Positions 1-14,455 of a stretch of DNA of 64,000 bases are shown here, one piece after another; the first letter of the stretch is position 1; each line of letters opens with the position of its first letter. Location: contig JABUQX010042048.1 of NCBI GenBank assembly GCA_015478945.1, forward strand, positions 19,729-83,728. The letters run 5' to 3'. Position numbers and translations under genes: made by a program. This stretch comes from Trachelipus rathkii. Taxonomy: Eukaryota; Arthropoda; Malacostraca; Isopoda; Trachelipodidae. The notes beneath the pieces are model-generated. The model saw only the letters and a program-made list of their open reading frames with translations. It had not been told where the DNA came from and did not search any database.

Positions 1-2
1 AC

Positions 3-122
3 ATACGTCAAGAGATTTCCAACATCCCACAACGCGTATTGAGAAATGTTTTCAATAACATGCTTAAACATGCAGAACTTTGCTTTGTTCTTGACGGAGA
101 ACATTTCGAACATAGACTTTAA
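3..122 (+). pseudogene. C-terminal fragment of a Tc1/mariner-superfamily DDE transposase
   Basis: An open frame from the window edge ends at a TAA at 120-122. It reads as the tail of an arthropod DDE transposase: a PQRVLRNVFNNML segment, then a cysteine and the terminal HFEH motif two residues before the stop. That HFEH-L ending is typical of the arthropod IS630/Tc1-mariner-like group annotated as transposable-element proteins. The catalytic part lies outside the window, so intactness cannot be judged. A second, longer member of what looks like the same group is at 51.3-52.8 kb. The following 125-298 bases hold nothing I recognise. Confidence 0.6.
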
Positions 123-293
123 ATCTCCTGCTCTGTTAATTAAACCGTAGGTAAAGGTGTCCTATTTTTATTGTCCTATTACTATACTACTATTTGGATT
201 AGACCTGACGCACGTTCGTAGGTCGGTAGATTTATTATTGATATTCCTTTTTTCGTAGATGGGTAGATGGGGCCAGTTTTATGTGCCCCACTC

Positions 294-709
<416 letters not shown>

Positions 710-712
710 AAT

Positions 713-722
713 TGGTGACCAC
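713..722 (+). promoter_or_regulatory. Putative primer binding site of TRIM-like element
   Basis: TGGTGACCAC lies three bases downstream of the 5' LTR. TGGTGACC is the start of the tRNA-Trp-type primer site known from avian retroviruses, but the match stops after these eight bases, so the primer tRNA is not established. The gypsy element at 21031 has a similar TGGTGATCCC at the same spacing. Confidence 0.45.
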
Positions 723-1039
723 CTGGAGTGACCAGTGCCACTGTTGTGGCACAACGAACACCAACAAGCAGCCACGCCAAATTTGATTCCGAACACCCAT
801 CAAATCACTGAACATCCATCAAATTAAGTTTCTTCTGCTGGGCGCCACTCTGTTCGGTCATCCTGTGCCGCCTGTACCGTACTCAAGCTTCTGCAGGTGC
901 GGACCAACTGCCAGTAAGAGTACAGAGTGGTCGAAGCCTTCTCAGTGACCTTAATGTGCGCACACCTAGCTCTCACCTGACAGCTGACCCGACATCATTT
1001 CAGGACCGGAGAGCGGAGTGTGCTCGCGGCATTGTCACT

Positions 1040-1047
1040 GGGGGGAG
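1040..1047 (+). promoter_or_regulatory. Putative polypurine tract of TRIM-like element
   Basis: GGGGGGAG sits three bases before the 3' LTR, where plus-strand DNA synthesis would be primed in an LTR retrotransposon. Confidence 0.55.
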
Positions 1048-1050
1048 TCC

Positions 1051-1193
1051 TGTGGCGTCTGGGGCCTCACCGACGACTCCTAAGCAGCCTCCGGGAAGAA
1101 ACGCCACTTCATCGTGACAACGCTCACTCACTTCAACATCCAAAATTCATCTATTATTGAAGGTGGTTATTCAACACCAGAATTTAACCCCTT

Positions 1194-1195
<2 letters not shown>
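1051..1195 (+). repeat. 3' LTR of TRIM-like element
   Basis: Direct repeat of 554-709, ending in CCCCTTCA and followed at once by an (AT)n array. The two copies differ by small substitutions and indels, so insertion is not very recent if the sequence is accurate. Confidence 0.75.
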
Positions 1196-1244
<49 letters not shown>

Positions 1245-1252
1245 GTTTATAT

Positions 1253-1292
<40 letters not shown>
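1196..1292. repeat. (AT)n microsatellite
   Basis: TA repeat with a short interruption near 1235-1260. It separates the TRIM-like element from the 5' end of an R retrotransposon copy. Confidence 0.95.
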
Positions 1293-3160
<1,868 letters not shown>

Positions 3161-3161
3161 T

Positions 3162-4723
3162 AAAGAACTGTAGAAATTATGGGGAATAAGTTTATTGAGT
3201 GTTGTAGGGAAGGTATATGCTAGTATTGGTCGAAAAGAGTGCGTCGAGTGACTGAGGGACTGATTGGTGAAAAACGCAAGGTGCGTTTAGGGTGTTAGAA
3301 GGTGTGTGGATCAAATCTTTACATTAAAACAAATGATTGAGAAAATGAGGGAGAAGAAGAATAAATTGTATTTAGGTTTATGGATTTGCAACAGGCGTAT
3401 GATAGGGTTAATAGAGAAGCTATGGCAGGTGTTAGTGATATATGGTGGTGGTAGGCTTCTGAATGGAATCAAAAGTATGTATGACGATAGTGAAGCGTGT
3501 GTAAGAATAAATGGTGTCAATGGTGATTGGTTTAGGATTAATAGCGGAGTAAGACAGGGTTGTGTTATGTCTCCTTGGTTATTCAATTTGTATATGGATG
3601 TATATATAATATATAAAATTTGAGGTGGGGATGGCAGGAAATGGTGTTAGAATGGTGGAGAATGGAGTTGAGTGGAGGTTGCCCTACCTATTATATGCGG
3701 ATGATTTGGTTCTGTGTGGCGAATCTGAAGAGAGTTTGAGGGGATTGGTAGAGAGATTTGGCAGGGTGTGTAAAAGGAGGGGTTTGAAAGTAAACGTGGA
3801 TAAGAGTAAGGTTATGGTTGTGAGTGAGGACACTCCTCAGTGTGAAATTATGTTAGATGGTGAGCAGCTAGAACAAGTGTCTGAGTTTAAATATTTAGGG
3901 TATATGTTGGATGAGAAGGGAACGGACGATGCAGAGTGTAGTAGGAAAGTTGTGAATGGCAGGAAGGTGGCTGGTGCAATTAAATCGTCGATGAGTGAAT
4001 GCAAAAGGACTAAGTCTTGAGTGTGCTAGGATCTTACATGAGGGTATGTTGTTACCTGTGTTATTGTATGGTAGTGAGACTATGGTCTGGAATAAGAAGT
4101 ATAGATCTAAAGTTCAATGTGTTCAGATGGACAATCTTAGGGGTGTGCTAGGTGTGAAGAAGAATTGATAAAGAGAGGAATGAACGAACGTATTAGAGAG
4201 TGGTGTGGTGTGAAGAAAGGGGTAAATGAGAGAATAAATGAAAGTATGTTGAGATGGTTTGGTCATGTGGAAAGGATGAATGATAGTAGGTTGGTTAAGC
4301 GGATGTATAGTGGTGAGTGTGTTGGGAACCGACCGGCTGGGAGACCGAAGAGAAAGTGGATTGAGTCGGTGAACGAATGTCTGAAGGAGAGAAATGTGAG
4401 TTTGGCAGAGGCGAGAATAAAGGTGCATGATAGGAAAGAATGGCGGGGTTTTGTATGGGGGCATGGTTGTGGCCCACCTGGCCAGAGGATGAACCTTACA
4501 TTGACGATTTACCATAGTGAGGGGTCCGTCACGGTCCCATGATACTCTAGGGTGGATTTTCTGTCTGTGACGAGCTCTCAAATTAATGGTACAGAGGGGG
4601 CGGTAAGGCTGAGCTTTCTTTTCGACGTTTGTCATGTTCTCCTACTGCTTTTCTTTTCCGATGCTTGTACAGCACCTTACCCCCAATCTTGGGGCAAAGA
4701 GGAAGGTGAAGAAAGAAAAAGAA

Positions 4724-4727
<4 letters not shown>
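3162..4727 (+). mobile_element. Family R non-LTR retrotransposon, copy 2, 5'-truncated
   Basis: Starts directly after (AT)n in the reverse transcriptase region (matching GGAACTGTAGAAATTAT of copy 1), so the endonuclease is absent. It keeps long open segments: GVRQGCVMSPWLFNLYMD (3546-3600), YADD near 3694-3705, an SEFKYLGYMLDEKGTDD segment near 3880, and the FGHVERM / GRPKRKWIES region (4255-4370). A short AT-rich insertion at about 3601-3622 interrupts the frame after YMD. The 3' end is the conserved CTTGGGGC plus a GAAAGAAAAAGAAAG tail, then (AT)n. This is one of the best preserved reverse transcriptase segments in the window, but not a functional gene. Confidence 0.87.
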
Positions 4728-4767
<40 letters not shown>

Positions 4768-4769
4768 TT

Positions 4770-4818
<49 letters not shown>

Positions 4819-4866
4819 TGCTGCTGCTATATATATATATATATAATATATATATATAAAAAAAAA
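4728..4866. repeat. (AT)n microsatellite with CTG interruption
   Basis: TA repeat grown from the tail of R copy 2, with an internal CTGCTGCTG and an A-rich end. Confidence 0.95.
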
Positions 4867-6964
4867 CAAAAAAAAGTGACTGGGAGAACTAAGGAAATTC
4901 TGTTGATTATCCAATGAGGGAGTATCTGAATTGCTAATATTTTTAGTATGAGTCAGATTTGTACTCGTATTTGACGCCATTCATGCATATGTGTGATAAA
5001 TGATAATTCATTTTGCTATTTCTTAACTGATTTCTCGGTATCTGCATTCTATTAGAAGTAAGCAATGCTATCATATTTTAAAACAATTAGTCCTAATTCA
5101 ATCAAATTAAATAAAGATTCAGTTCTTTTTTCGCAGCTTACTCAATATTTCTTTCATATTTTATAATTTAAATATGGATCTCCATTATGCATTATATTAT
5201 TATGCTACTTGTAAATATGTATTTGTTCAATGTGGCCTAAGTTAATACAAGACGTCAACATAATATCAGGATTGGATAGTAATCATTTGCTTAATCCTTC
5301 CTATACGGTATGTGATTGTATATAGAGTATTCTAACACACAAAACTACTTTGCGCATATTAGTTTCTCTTCCCTGAAGTTATCTCCAACAAAAATCATTA
5401 CTTAACAGTAACAAGAGTTCATTGCTATAATCTGTGAATAAATTAATTCATCATTCTTGCAATATCATTATTATGTTAACATTTATCAGCTACCACCATT
5501 AGGGGTAAAAACTAAAGACTCTTGAGGTAATTGGTCTTACTGGTATCATACTGTTCATGCACGTTCAGAATGCGTATTATACAAGCTATAACTGTCTATC
5601 TCCAGCGTGAGTACGCAGTAGGCTGTGGCAACTGGCATTCTGGCAACTTCATATATACTAAATCTCTGACTCTGATATAAATATAATTGATATGTACTCA
5701 GATTTCAGAGTGAACAGGTTGAAAAATAATTTTAGGACTGCCAGGCTGAAGTTATTTTAAGTTTACTAAATAATAAATATAATCTTATTTATTATAAGAA
5801 ACAAGACAGTTAATTGCTACTTAATAAATATTTTAAAATTTGCTGTTTACCTACTGGGTAAAATGATTAAGTGAATATGATACAAAGAATGAGAAACCTC
5901 AGATCATTCCCTCATATAACGTTACAGATCGCGAGGCATACAAAGGAAAAGCAAATTTTGTTTCACTGAGGTTGCAAATAACGGGATAGAGTAAAAAAAA
6001 GCTACATATACTTAGTTTGTGAAAATGGAGCAATGGCATCAAAATAGAAATTAGCGAAATAAGATAGATAATACAACAAAATTATGGAAATGTGAAGCGC
6101 ATACAGAAAAACTAGTATATGTGAGTCAGAATCTGAAACTGACTAAAGCATCACAGTATTTTGGAAGTAGTCATCAAACCCTCTTCATACCAAATACTCT
6201 TTTGGATCAACAGTCAAAGGTATTTAATGTAGTTTCATTTTCTGACTGCCAAATACTAGTTTTTCTGAATGCTCTTTACTCTCCGTGAAGTGTTTCTGCA
6301 CATTGTCATGATAGATTTGCAGCAACTAAGTAATAGCTCTTCAGCAAAATCATCCGCACCCTTGTCAACCATCATAAAGATATGGAAATCTGAGAAAACT
6401 ACAGTTTAAAGAAATTTAGGAGAGCAAGAATGTTGAAAACTCTGCCTCTGACTCCTCCTTAAATATATGCAAACTATATCATATATTAATCAAATATGAA
6501 TATAAAAGTTTGTCGGTATTCTTTGTTAATTTGCTCGGAATTTCTGATGTTGCAATGATCAAATTTCGCAATTAATTATAAGGAATCTCATCACATTCAC
6601 GTAATTCGAAAGTAATATTCCTTACTTTCCATATAAACTATATAATATCCTTTATGCATCATATATAACTATGCATAAGCCATATAGCAATAATTGTAAT
6701 GTACTGTATCTACAAACTACAGTATTTAATTTGACTAAAGAATTAATAGTAGCTAATCTAGCATCTTTTCTAAATGCTAGTTATGATATTAAAGAAACTA
6801 ACTTCTAAAATATCATAGTAGCATAAGTATCAAAGTTGATTATTAAGAAAGTAACCAGTTTCAAAAAACTTGCTGCAAAACTGAATTCGTTTCATCTTAA
6901 ATGACAATAAATGATAAAATCCAAAGAATTTTATAACCAAAAACTATTAGAACAGAAAACATAC
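4867..6964. other. AT-rich non-coding sequence, probably INTS2 intron
   Basis: Non-repetitive AT-rich DNA downstream (in gene direction) of the last INTS2 exon I can see. I searched by eye on the minus strand for the next conserved INTS2 segment and did not find it. A minus-strand stretch near 6410-6270 (about 45 codons, MMVDKGADDFAEELL, closed by a stop) looks faintly protein-like, but I cannot assign it. Confidence 0.5.
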
Positions 6965-7072
6965 CTGAAAATGCACTAATTTTGCTAAGGTTGTGTCTTT
7001 TATAAATGCTTGATGAAGGAAGGAACAAATAATACTTCTGATCTCTTGTAAAATGAAACCACTTCCTACTTT
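6965..7072 (-). CDS. INTS2: INTS2 exon (last one visible): LVHFQ segment
   Basis: 36 codons, read on the minus strand. The acceptor is TTTTTCAG before 7072 and the donor is CAG|GTATGT at 6965-6959. Both ends are in phase 0, matching the upstream exon. The encoded LHQAFIKDTTLAKLVHFQ closely resembles the vertebrate INTS2 segment that also ends in AKLVHFQ. In vertebrates a conserved GYPCELLP segment follows; its exon is not visible here. The frame is open with no indel. The exon is separated from its upstream neighbour by a short intron of 87 bp. Confidence 0.9.
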
Positions 7073-7159
7073 CTGAAAAATATATACGAGTATTAAGAAC
7101 AAAGTATTTTTCTTACTTAATGTGTATATAATACTAAATTTCATATGTAATATGGTTAC

Positions 7160-7400
7160 TTTTTCTTCCGTGCTAACTGCTGCTTCCAGAAGAATTTGTA
7201 TTGCTGCACTTTCTTGGGTGAGAACCAGAGCACTCTTTAATTTCTCTCGTTCTTCGTCTGATTTTATTAGGAAGAAAAGGAACTGTTGCCAACCATTGCA
7301 GATGAATGTGTGGGAGAGTTGAAGGTTTTTGTCAAGATTTGTCTGATACATTAGATGAAGTAAGGAATTCGTGAGTTGACGACAAACGATTGTAGTAAAG
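7160..7400 (-). CDS. INTS2: INTS2 exon: ALVLTQESAAIQILLEA segment
   Basis: 241 bp on the minus strand. The most consistent acceptor is GTGTGTAG before 7400, because it joins the upstream exon's two-base remainder without a stop; an earlier TTCTTAG would create one. The donor is AAA|GTAACC after 7160. The encoded ALVLTQESAAIQILLEA is very close to the vertebrate INTS2 stretch NALLAAQDSAAVQILLEI. The N-terminal half, with CRQLTNSLLHLMY, aligns more loosely with the segment after RCDQRV. It may be a single exon where vertebrates have a longer, less conserved linker. Confidence 0.88.
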
Positions 7401-7566
7401 CTACACACTAAATTCGTCTAAGAACAGGAACGTGCCAAGAAGAATATATACATTTATTATGATAATTATAATAAATAAGGAAAGATTTAATAACAAATAA
7501 AACAACGGAAAGTATAAAAATTTAAGACATTATAAATTGTGCACAAATGAGTACTTTATAACTAAC

Positions 7567-7744
7567 TTGAAAACCCTTTGATCGCATCGTAGATCGTAAA
7601 GAGGATCGAGAACAATGTCATCTTCCGTAAGCGGCAATCGATTGGTCAGGTGGTCATTATCGGGCCTCAACCCTTCAACAGTCATTGCCCAAAGTCGTCT
7701 TGGAAACAAAGAATTGAGCTTCAACCAAACCAGTTTATAAGTAT
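7567..7744 (-). CDS. INTS2: INTS2 exon: LFPRRLWAMTVEGLRP segment
   Basis: 178 bp on the minus strand, acceptor CTTATAG before 7744, donor GTTAGT after 7567. It starts with two bases that complete an Asp codon begun in the exon at 15691, and ends with two bases of the next codon. LFPRRLWAMTVEGLRP and DPLYDLRCDQRV match the conserved MPRRLWVMTVNALQP and DPLIVLRCDQRV signatures of vertebrate INTS2. The frame is uninterrupted. The next intron is only 166 bp, while the previous one is about 7.9 kb and filled with a family R retrotransposon. Confidence 0.92.
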
Positions 7745-7799
7745 CTATAAGATGGATAAGAAAAAACTTAAAATACAATGTTTCAAAAAGGAGGCAACC

Positions 7800-7955
7800 C
7801 TCTATTGCTACGTATATTATATATATTTATATATATATATATAGTATAATATAGTATATAATATATATAATATATAATAATATATATATATATATATATA
7901 GTATATTATAGTATATATATATGATTAATATATATTTATATATATATATATAAAA
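7800..7955. repeat. AT-rich imperfect repeat
   Basis: Short TA arrays broken by GTA and TTA. They lie in the INTS2 intron just upstream, in gene direction, of exon 7567-7744. Confidence 0.9.
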
Positions 7956-8024
7956 TCCTGTTGGGGAGAAAGATTGTCCACTCGTAGCGTACTGCAAATC
8001 GTAAGAAATCAACTAAATATAAAG

Positions 8025-8150
8025 TGGTACTGGGTTTGGGTTTTGCTACCCAACTTTATTTGTACTCCTTAGAAATTGCTCATGTGCATGCCCGGATTTC
8101 TGGTGCATGTTTAAGCACCCTACCCCCATGGTTTATGGGAAGCATCTTAT
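8025..8150 (-). repeat. Interspersed repeat tail (family T), copy 1
   Basis: The reverse complement matches 46790-46905 across about 110 bp: CCCCATAA, then GGGTAGGGTGCTTAAACATG, GCATGCA, GAGCA-TTTCTA, and AACCCAAACCCAG. The GGTAAGGTGC core next to a CCCC-palindrome resembles the reverse complement of the 3' end of family R, so this may be the 3' end of a related LINE or of a SINE that borrowed its tail. Confidence 0.6.
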
Positions 8151-8284
8151 TTTATATTTATATAGTATATAGTATATTATATATATATATATATTAACTA
8201 TAATAAAATATATATTATATATATAATATATATATATAAAAATTATATCTATATTAATATATATATTATCAACAAACAATATAT

Positions 8285-8405
8285 GATATTAACAATAAAG
8301 TAAATAGTGTCTTCGCCGTGATTCGAGCCGACGCATGTTGCGAAAGAATTACCCACTGTCGTATCCATATGAGCTGTTGCAGACAGCCACTGTTCGCCCT
8401 TTAAA
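8285..8405 (-). repeat. Possible tRNA-derived SINE fragment
   Basis: On the minus strand an AGCTCATATGG box is followed about 45 bases later by GGCTCGAATCAC, close to the RNA polymerase III B-box GGTTCGANTCC. No other copy is visible in the window, and I see no cloverleaf good enough for a true tRNA gene. Confidence 0.3.
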
Positions 8406-10279
8406 TCTAATAATATCGATTTCTCTCTGGGTTCTCTCCTATACCAACTCTTTTTCCACTTTTCATTAAAGAACTCCTCCCAAAACTTTGATCACGTATC
8501 TACTCTATGTCTCTAGCCAACCACTTTATTTGCCTTTTATATTCTCAAAGCACTTCAACCCACAACACCAATTAACTCATCACATTTCTATTATTGGTAC
8601 TCAAAGCATGGGCTTCAATGCCTCAAAAACCTACTTCTTTCATCTTCTATTCGACATATATCTATATAATTATAACACCTTCCAAAACACACAACTCAAA
8701 CCTTCGTCTTTTTTATTAGTTTCTTTTTCCACGTGATCATCCTTCGAAGGATCACGTTATTTCCCCTACTGTGATATATTATATACGTATATTATATATA
8801 TATTTATAGTTATATATATATATAATCTCATTTAAAAAAAATATATATTGTAGAGGTAAAGATATATATATATATATATATAGATATAATATATTATATA
8901 TATGTATGTCATTCCATATTAAGTTGGGACAGGGGTCCAGCTCGACCTCTGGGACTTGGTACCTCCGATAAAACTTGGCCTGTTCATGCATAAAGTCTTT
9001 TAATAGTGAGAATTCCAAAATTTGAGTTCCAAATAATGATTAGTTTGTAGGGGTTCGCCCGTCGGTCTTATTGAGGTCGTTGGTTTTGTGTTGTATTGAG
9101 AGGTTGGGAGTACAATCCTAAAGATCCCATCGCAGTACTCTTTTACTAGCTTATATATATATATATAATATATATAGAATTTGTGTTAGTTATATATATA
9201 TATTAATAACTCATAATTACCTAATATATATATATAATATATATATTGAGAATATATATATATATATAAGTATACGCTATATTATATAATATATATATAT
9301 ATCAATTGGGTATTACTAGTAATATATAATAGAATAATAGGACATGGACTATTTCCTACACCGGGTATTATATTAAATAAAATAGTATAGTACTCATATT
9401 ATATATATAGAGCGATAATATATCATATATATAGTTTATCTTAAAAGAATGTATATATATATAGATGATTATATAACTTATATACGGCATACGGACCGTT
9501 AGAAACCGGATTTTGTGGGTTAGTCGTAAGGATCTGGCTTAGGAAGCCTTATTATGTTGCTAGAGCTGTAGATTGCGTAACTTACTGGTTCAGTGCTGCT
9601 AGACATTGCTAGAATTGCTGATCGATAGTTCTTCTATTGTCATTTTCGTAGTGCTCTCTTTTAGTTGTTTCTTAAGCTTTCTCATGTAGTTTCTTGTAGT
9701 CATTCCTTAACTTTACAAATTAATATTTAATTTCTTTTAATAAACTTTTTCAAAAAAAATTGCCTCTCCCTTTCCCAACTAGCGTTATGTAAAACTAGAA
9801 TTAATTTAAGTAATAGTCTTTAATAATTAGCTGTGAGGAACGGCTCTTTAATTTATATTAAAAACCTTATTGAAGATCTGTTTATGCAGAGGCGAGAGGA
9901 GAGATCGGAATATGAATATCCTCATCCATTTGAAACTAAGCACGATTGAATCAAGAACAATACTACAAATTAATACTGGGTCCGAGCAAATCAAGACTAT
10001 TTCTTGCTGAGATATTATAAATACCATTATTGGTTTATATTGTATAACAATACATTTTAATAAAAAAACTTACAGTTCTTTATATTGTACATTTAATACT
10101 ATTAAAATTACTATTATTTTCAAATTGTCATCGTTACATCTATAATTAATTTCCTTTATCAAGTCAGGCTTGTATATTTGTTATAAATTATTTCCCTTTA
10201 CCTATATCTTCGGAATACAAACTTTTATGATATTTTAAAAAATCGGTATAGAGTTACTTCAATGGATGGATTTGTGGAT
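8406..10279. other. INTS2 intron sequence with AT palindromes
   Basis: No gene recognised. Several short AT-palindromic islands (8765-8920, 9145-9480) alternate with plain AT-rich sequence. Small open frames here are low-complexity or shadows. Confidence 0.5.
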
Positions 10280-10583
10280 GCAATTGGAACAAGCTTCTGA
10301 GTTGAAATATTTAAGGATGTTATATGTTGGATGAAAAGGGAACGGAGTGTAGTAGGAAAGTGTGAAAAGGTGAAGAAGGTGCTGGCGCAATTAAATCTTT
10401 GGTGGATGTGAAGTCGACTCAGTCTTGAGTACAACTAGGTTTTACACGAGGAGCATGTTGTTTACCTATATTATGTAAGTAGTAATACTATTGTTCTGGA
10501 ATAAGAGGTTAATTGAATCTAAATTACAATGTATTCAGATGGACAATCTAGGGGCATGGTTAGGTGTGAGAAGAATTTGATAA
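10280..10583 (+). mobile_element. Family R fragment, copy 3
   Basis: About 300 bp matching the middle of the R reverse transcriptase C-terminal region (GGAACAAG...TTTAAGGATG...GTTGGATGAAAAGGGAACGGA, later GATGGACAATCTAGGGGC). It is bounded on the right by an (AT)n-rich array. It lies antisense within the INTS2 intron and has many indels relative to copies 1 and 2. Confidence 0.75.
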
Positions 10584-10785
10584 TTTATATAAATATATAG
10601 TATATATATTAATATATATCTTAGTATTTATATACTATATATATATATATTATATAATTATATATATACTATATATATATATTATATATTATATATGTAT
10701 ATAATATAATATATTATATATTATATATATATATATAATTATATTATATAATTATATATATAATATATATCTTATATATATATAA

Positions 10786-10816
<31 letters not shown>

Positions 10817-10835
10817 CTATATATATATATACGTA
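10584..10835. repeat. AT-rich palindromic array
   Basis: TA, TATAAT and TATTA units without unique sequence, between R copies 3 and 4. Confidence 0.95.
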
Positions 10836-10842
10836 CATATAA

Positions 10843-13800
10843 CAGGCTAGCGTATAGCGCATAAGCGAGAGAGAGACCCTCCGATTTTTAATGGTTCGCC
10901 CTTTCTCTATTGTCGTTCGCTATCTTAGCACACATCAATCATCCATGCAACATCCTACTGAACAGCATTTAATCCACAATATCAATATACACATATCTAA
11001 TCGTCACACCGCCTCTTCTGGACATCTTAACAGCATCCTACTATTATATCCGCCTATGTTGGGGGAGACAAGATTCCACAGCGTATGGTCCTGCGCGTCC
11101 GTAGAAGGGGATAAGGGACGGTGGGTAGTTGGGGTTGGCGTGACATACCACTTATCTCTTTGTCAGAAATGCTAATGGGCAGGCATCGGAGAAGGTTGCG
11201 TGATCGCCGTAAACGCCTTCTATCTTCGGCGAAAATGTCTGAATCGAGTGGAGTAACAAGGAATGTAAGAGGACTCATAGCCTGAGTGAGAAGAAGGAGA
11301 GAGGTGATGGATGTATTTTAGAAAGGGCAAATTTGATGCTTGCAGTGACTGAAACGAAGATGAAAAGAAACGGTGAAAATGAGGGGGTGGTGTGGAAGGA
11401 ATGAGAGGGGGAAAGAAGAGTTGCATTGATGAGTGACTTGTGGTACAGAGCTTGGTAGCTTTGTGTGGTGGAGTAACTAGATATTGCTAAAGTTTAATAA
11501 GTTTGAAAAGGGTCAAGTGCGTGTTGCTGTGACGTATGGTCCATCTGAAGGAAATGTTGGAGAGTACGATTTTCTGGGATAATCTGAATGATCTTTTGGA
11601 TGGGGTGAGTAGAGCTTCAGATTGATGTTGGGGGACCTAATGGTTGACTAGGTGATCAAAAAGGGAATGGTGATATGACAGGTGGTTTGGGTGCTGGGAG
11701 AAAATGAGGAATGGTGGAGGGATTGATTGTTGTTGATGGAGAGAGTGTATGTGTGGTAAGTAATATTTTCTTTAAACGACAAGAGTATCCGTAAGTATAC
11801 TAGAGCTGGTGTAGGTAGAGATGGTATCGAAGTGAAAAGCATGATTAATTTTATGTTGGTGAAGGAGATGTTAAAGTATGTGTTGGATGTTAAATCAGTG
11901 AGGAGATTAGGAATGGGGTTATCGGATTATTATGTTGTTCTATGTAAAATTACGTTAGTGGGGCCATGGATGGAGAGGTAAGAGATAAGGAAGGAGAAGG
12001 TGATAAGGAAGTGACAAGTTAAGTGAACAAGGTAATGAAAATAAGTATTTAAGATAGCGCTCGCAAGTAATTCAGTTGAATGTGAAAAAGGTTGAAACTG
12101 AACAAATCTGAAAATATATGAATTAAGCAATTGTTAGAAGTGCAAAGGAAGTAAGTGGATGTGCTAAAGTTGGAAGGAAGACTGTTAACAGTGAGTGGTG
12201 GAATGAAGAAGTGATGCAAACGGTCAAAAGTACAAAAGAAATGTGGCTGAATGTACTAAAAGCCAATGATGAAGTTTCAAAAGAAAAATGTTTGGAAATA
12301 TATAAAGAGGAAAAAACGATAATACGTAAACGGGAATGTCATAGGAGAAAAGAAGAGGTAAATGAGACAGTTTGGAAGGAGGATGAATGGAGACTTACAA
12401 GGGAAAAGGAAGCTCTTCTGGAAGGAGGCGCGAAAGGTTATGAATGAGAATAAGGGGAACCTGCTTAGTAATAATGAATAAGGGATGGTGCTTCTGTAAC
12501 TAATGAAATGAATGTGAGGGAGTGGGGAAGACACTTCGAAAATCGTGTATAGATTTTGCAGTAATGAAGTAGGGTGATAGTGAATTGTGTGTGGTTGATG
12601 GTGCCAAGGAAGGAATTAGGTGGTTTGGCGGAATGAGGTCATTAGGCAAGAGCGAGGTAATGGGTAGAGTGAGAGTAGTTGAAGAATGGTAATTCTGCAG
12701 ATATATGTGAAATTACTCGGTGAGAATGAGTTTAAGAAAAAACCCGGGGAGGGGCCCCCCCCGAGATGTGATTGATGTGATTGGGGAAGTTGTGTAATAA
12801 AGCGTTTATGGAGGGTAAGTTCAGAGGATTGGAGGAGAGCAGTAATAGTACCCTTATACAAAGGTAAGGGAAGATAAGGGAACTGTAGGAACTATAGGGG
12901 ATATTAAATTATTGAGTGTTTTAGGGAAGATAATACTGGTATTTGTTGGTCGAAAGAGTGCGTCGAGTGACTGAAGGACTGATATGGGGAAGAACCCAAG
13001 GTGGGTTTAGGAGTGGTAGAAGATGTGTGGGTCAAATTTTTACATTGAAACAAATGATTGAGAGAATGAGGGAGAAGAATAAATATTGTATTTAGGTTTA
13101 TGATTTGCAACAGCATAATGTAAACGAAATTATAGTGAAAGACTCTAATGCTGTGTGTAGTGATATATGGTGTTGGTGGTAGGCTTCTGAATGGAACTAA
13201 AAGTATGTATTTAGTGATATACGGTGTTGTAAGAATAAATGGTCTTGTCAAAATTGGATTGGGTTTAATATTTTATCGTTAACGGATGGGCAGGGATGTG
13301 TATTGTACTCCTTTGGGTTATTCATTTTTGTATATGGCTGAGGTTATGAAAAAGAATTAGAGGTGGGGTAGCAGGAAATGGTGTTGATGATGGAGAATGG
13401 AGGTGAAAAGGAAGGTGCCCTACCTATTATAGTCGAATGATTTTGTTTTTGTGTGGTGATCTGAAGAGAGTTTGAAGAGGATTGGTAGATATTGATAGGT
13501 GTGTAAAAGGAGGGGTTTGAAAGTAAGCGTAGATAAGAGTAATGGTTAATGGTTGGTGAGTGAGGACAGTCCCTCGGTGTGAAGTTATGTTAGAGTGTGA
13601 GCCAGCTGAAACAAGTGTTTGAGTTTAAATATTTAGGAATATATTATGTTGGATGAAAAGAACGGATGATCAGAGTGGTAGGGAGGAAAATTGGAATGGT
13701 GCAGGAAGGTCCTGTGCACCTAAAATCGTTGGTGGATGTAATGGGACTAAGTCTTGAGTGCGCTAGGGTCTTACATGAGGGTATGTTGTTACCTGTGTTA

Positions 13801-14455
13801 ATGTATAGTAGTTTGACTATGGTCTGGAAGAAGAGGTATAAATCTAAAGTTCATGTGGTCGGATGGGACAATCTAGGGGCGTGTTAGGTTGTGAAAAGAA
13901 TTGATAAAAATGAGGATGAACGATTAGAGAATTATGTGGTGTGAAAGGGATAATGAGAGAATAAATGCAAGAGAACGTTAGATGTTGTGGTCAAATGTGT
14001 GAAAGGAAGATGAATGGATAGTCGGTGGTTAAGCGGATGTATACTGGTGAGTGTGTTGGGAATTGACCGGCTGGGAGACCGAAGAAAAAGTGGATTGGAT
14101 TAAGTCAGTAAAGGAATGTCTGGATGAGAGAAATGAGAGTTTGGCAGATGCGAGAATAAAGGTGCATAATAGGAGTGATATGGGAGTTTGTGAGGGGGTA
14201 GGTTTGGCCCCCCCTAGGCAGGGATGAAACCTCACTTGGAAAAAATCCATAGTGAGGGCGTCGGCGGTCCCCATGAAGCTCTAGTAGATTTTCTGACTCG
14301 ACGATTGCTATCACTAATAGGTATAGCAGGGACAGTAGGTCTGGGCTTCTTATCGACTTGTGTCATGATTCTCTACTACTTTTCTTTTCTGATGCATGTC
14401 ACGCACCTTACCCCCAGTCTTGGGAAAAAGAAGGATGATGATGATGATGATATAT
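10843..14455 (+). mobile_element. Family R non-LTR retrotransposon, copy 4, near full length
   Basis: The most complete family member, about 3.6 kb. Order: 5' leader (10843-11060); endonuclease region in broken frames, with a TETKM segment near 11350, TYGPSEGN near 11535 and LGDL near 11625; a linker with WWNEEV and KANDEVSKEK (12195-12290, where a 78-codon frame is still open); reverse transcriptase from about 12860; C-terminal region with GRPKKKW (about 14070); and a 3' end CCCCCAGTCTTGGG followed by (GAT)n. The catalytic YADD region near 13425 is damaged (TATTATAGTCGAATGATTT). Many one-base indels are present. It lies in the 7.9 kb INTS2 intron, antisense to the gene. A C/G homopolymer clash near 12755 looks like a sequencing artefact. 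Confidence 0.85.

Noticed and set aside
4123..4635. 170-residue minus-strand frame
   Set aside because: Shadow of R copy 2, whose plus-strand reading carries the reverse transcriptase and FGH motifs.
6250..6420. Possible further INTS2 exon
   Set aside because: The minus-strand text does not resemble the conserved segment that should follow LVHFQ, and it ends in a stop.
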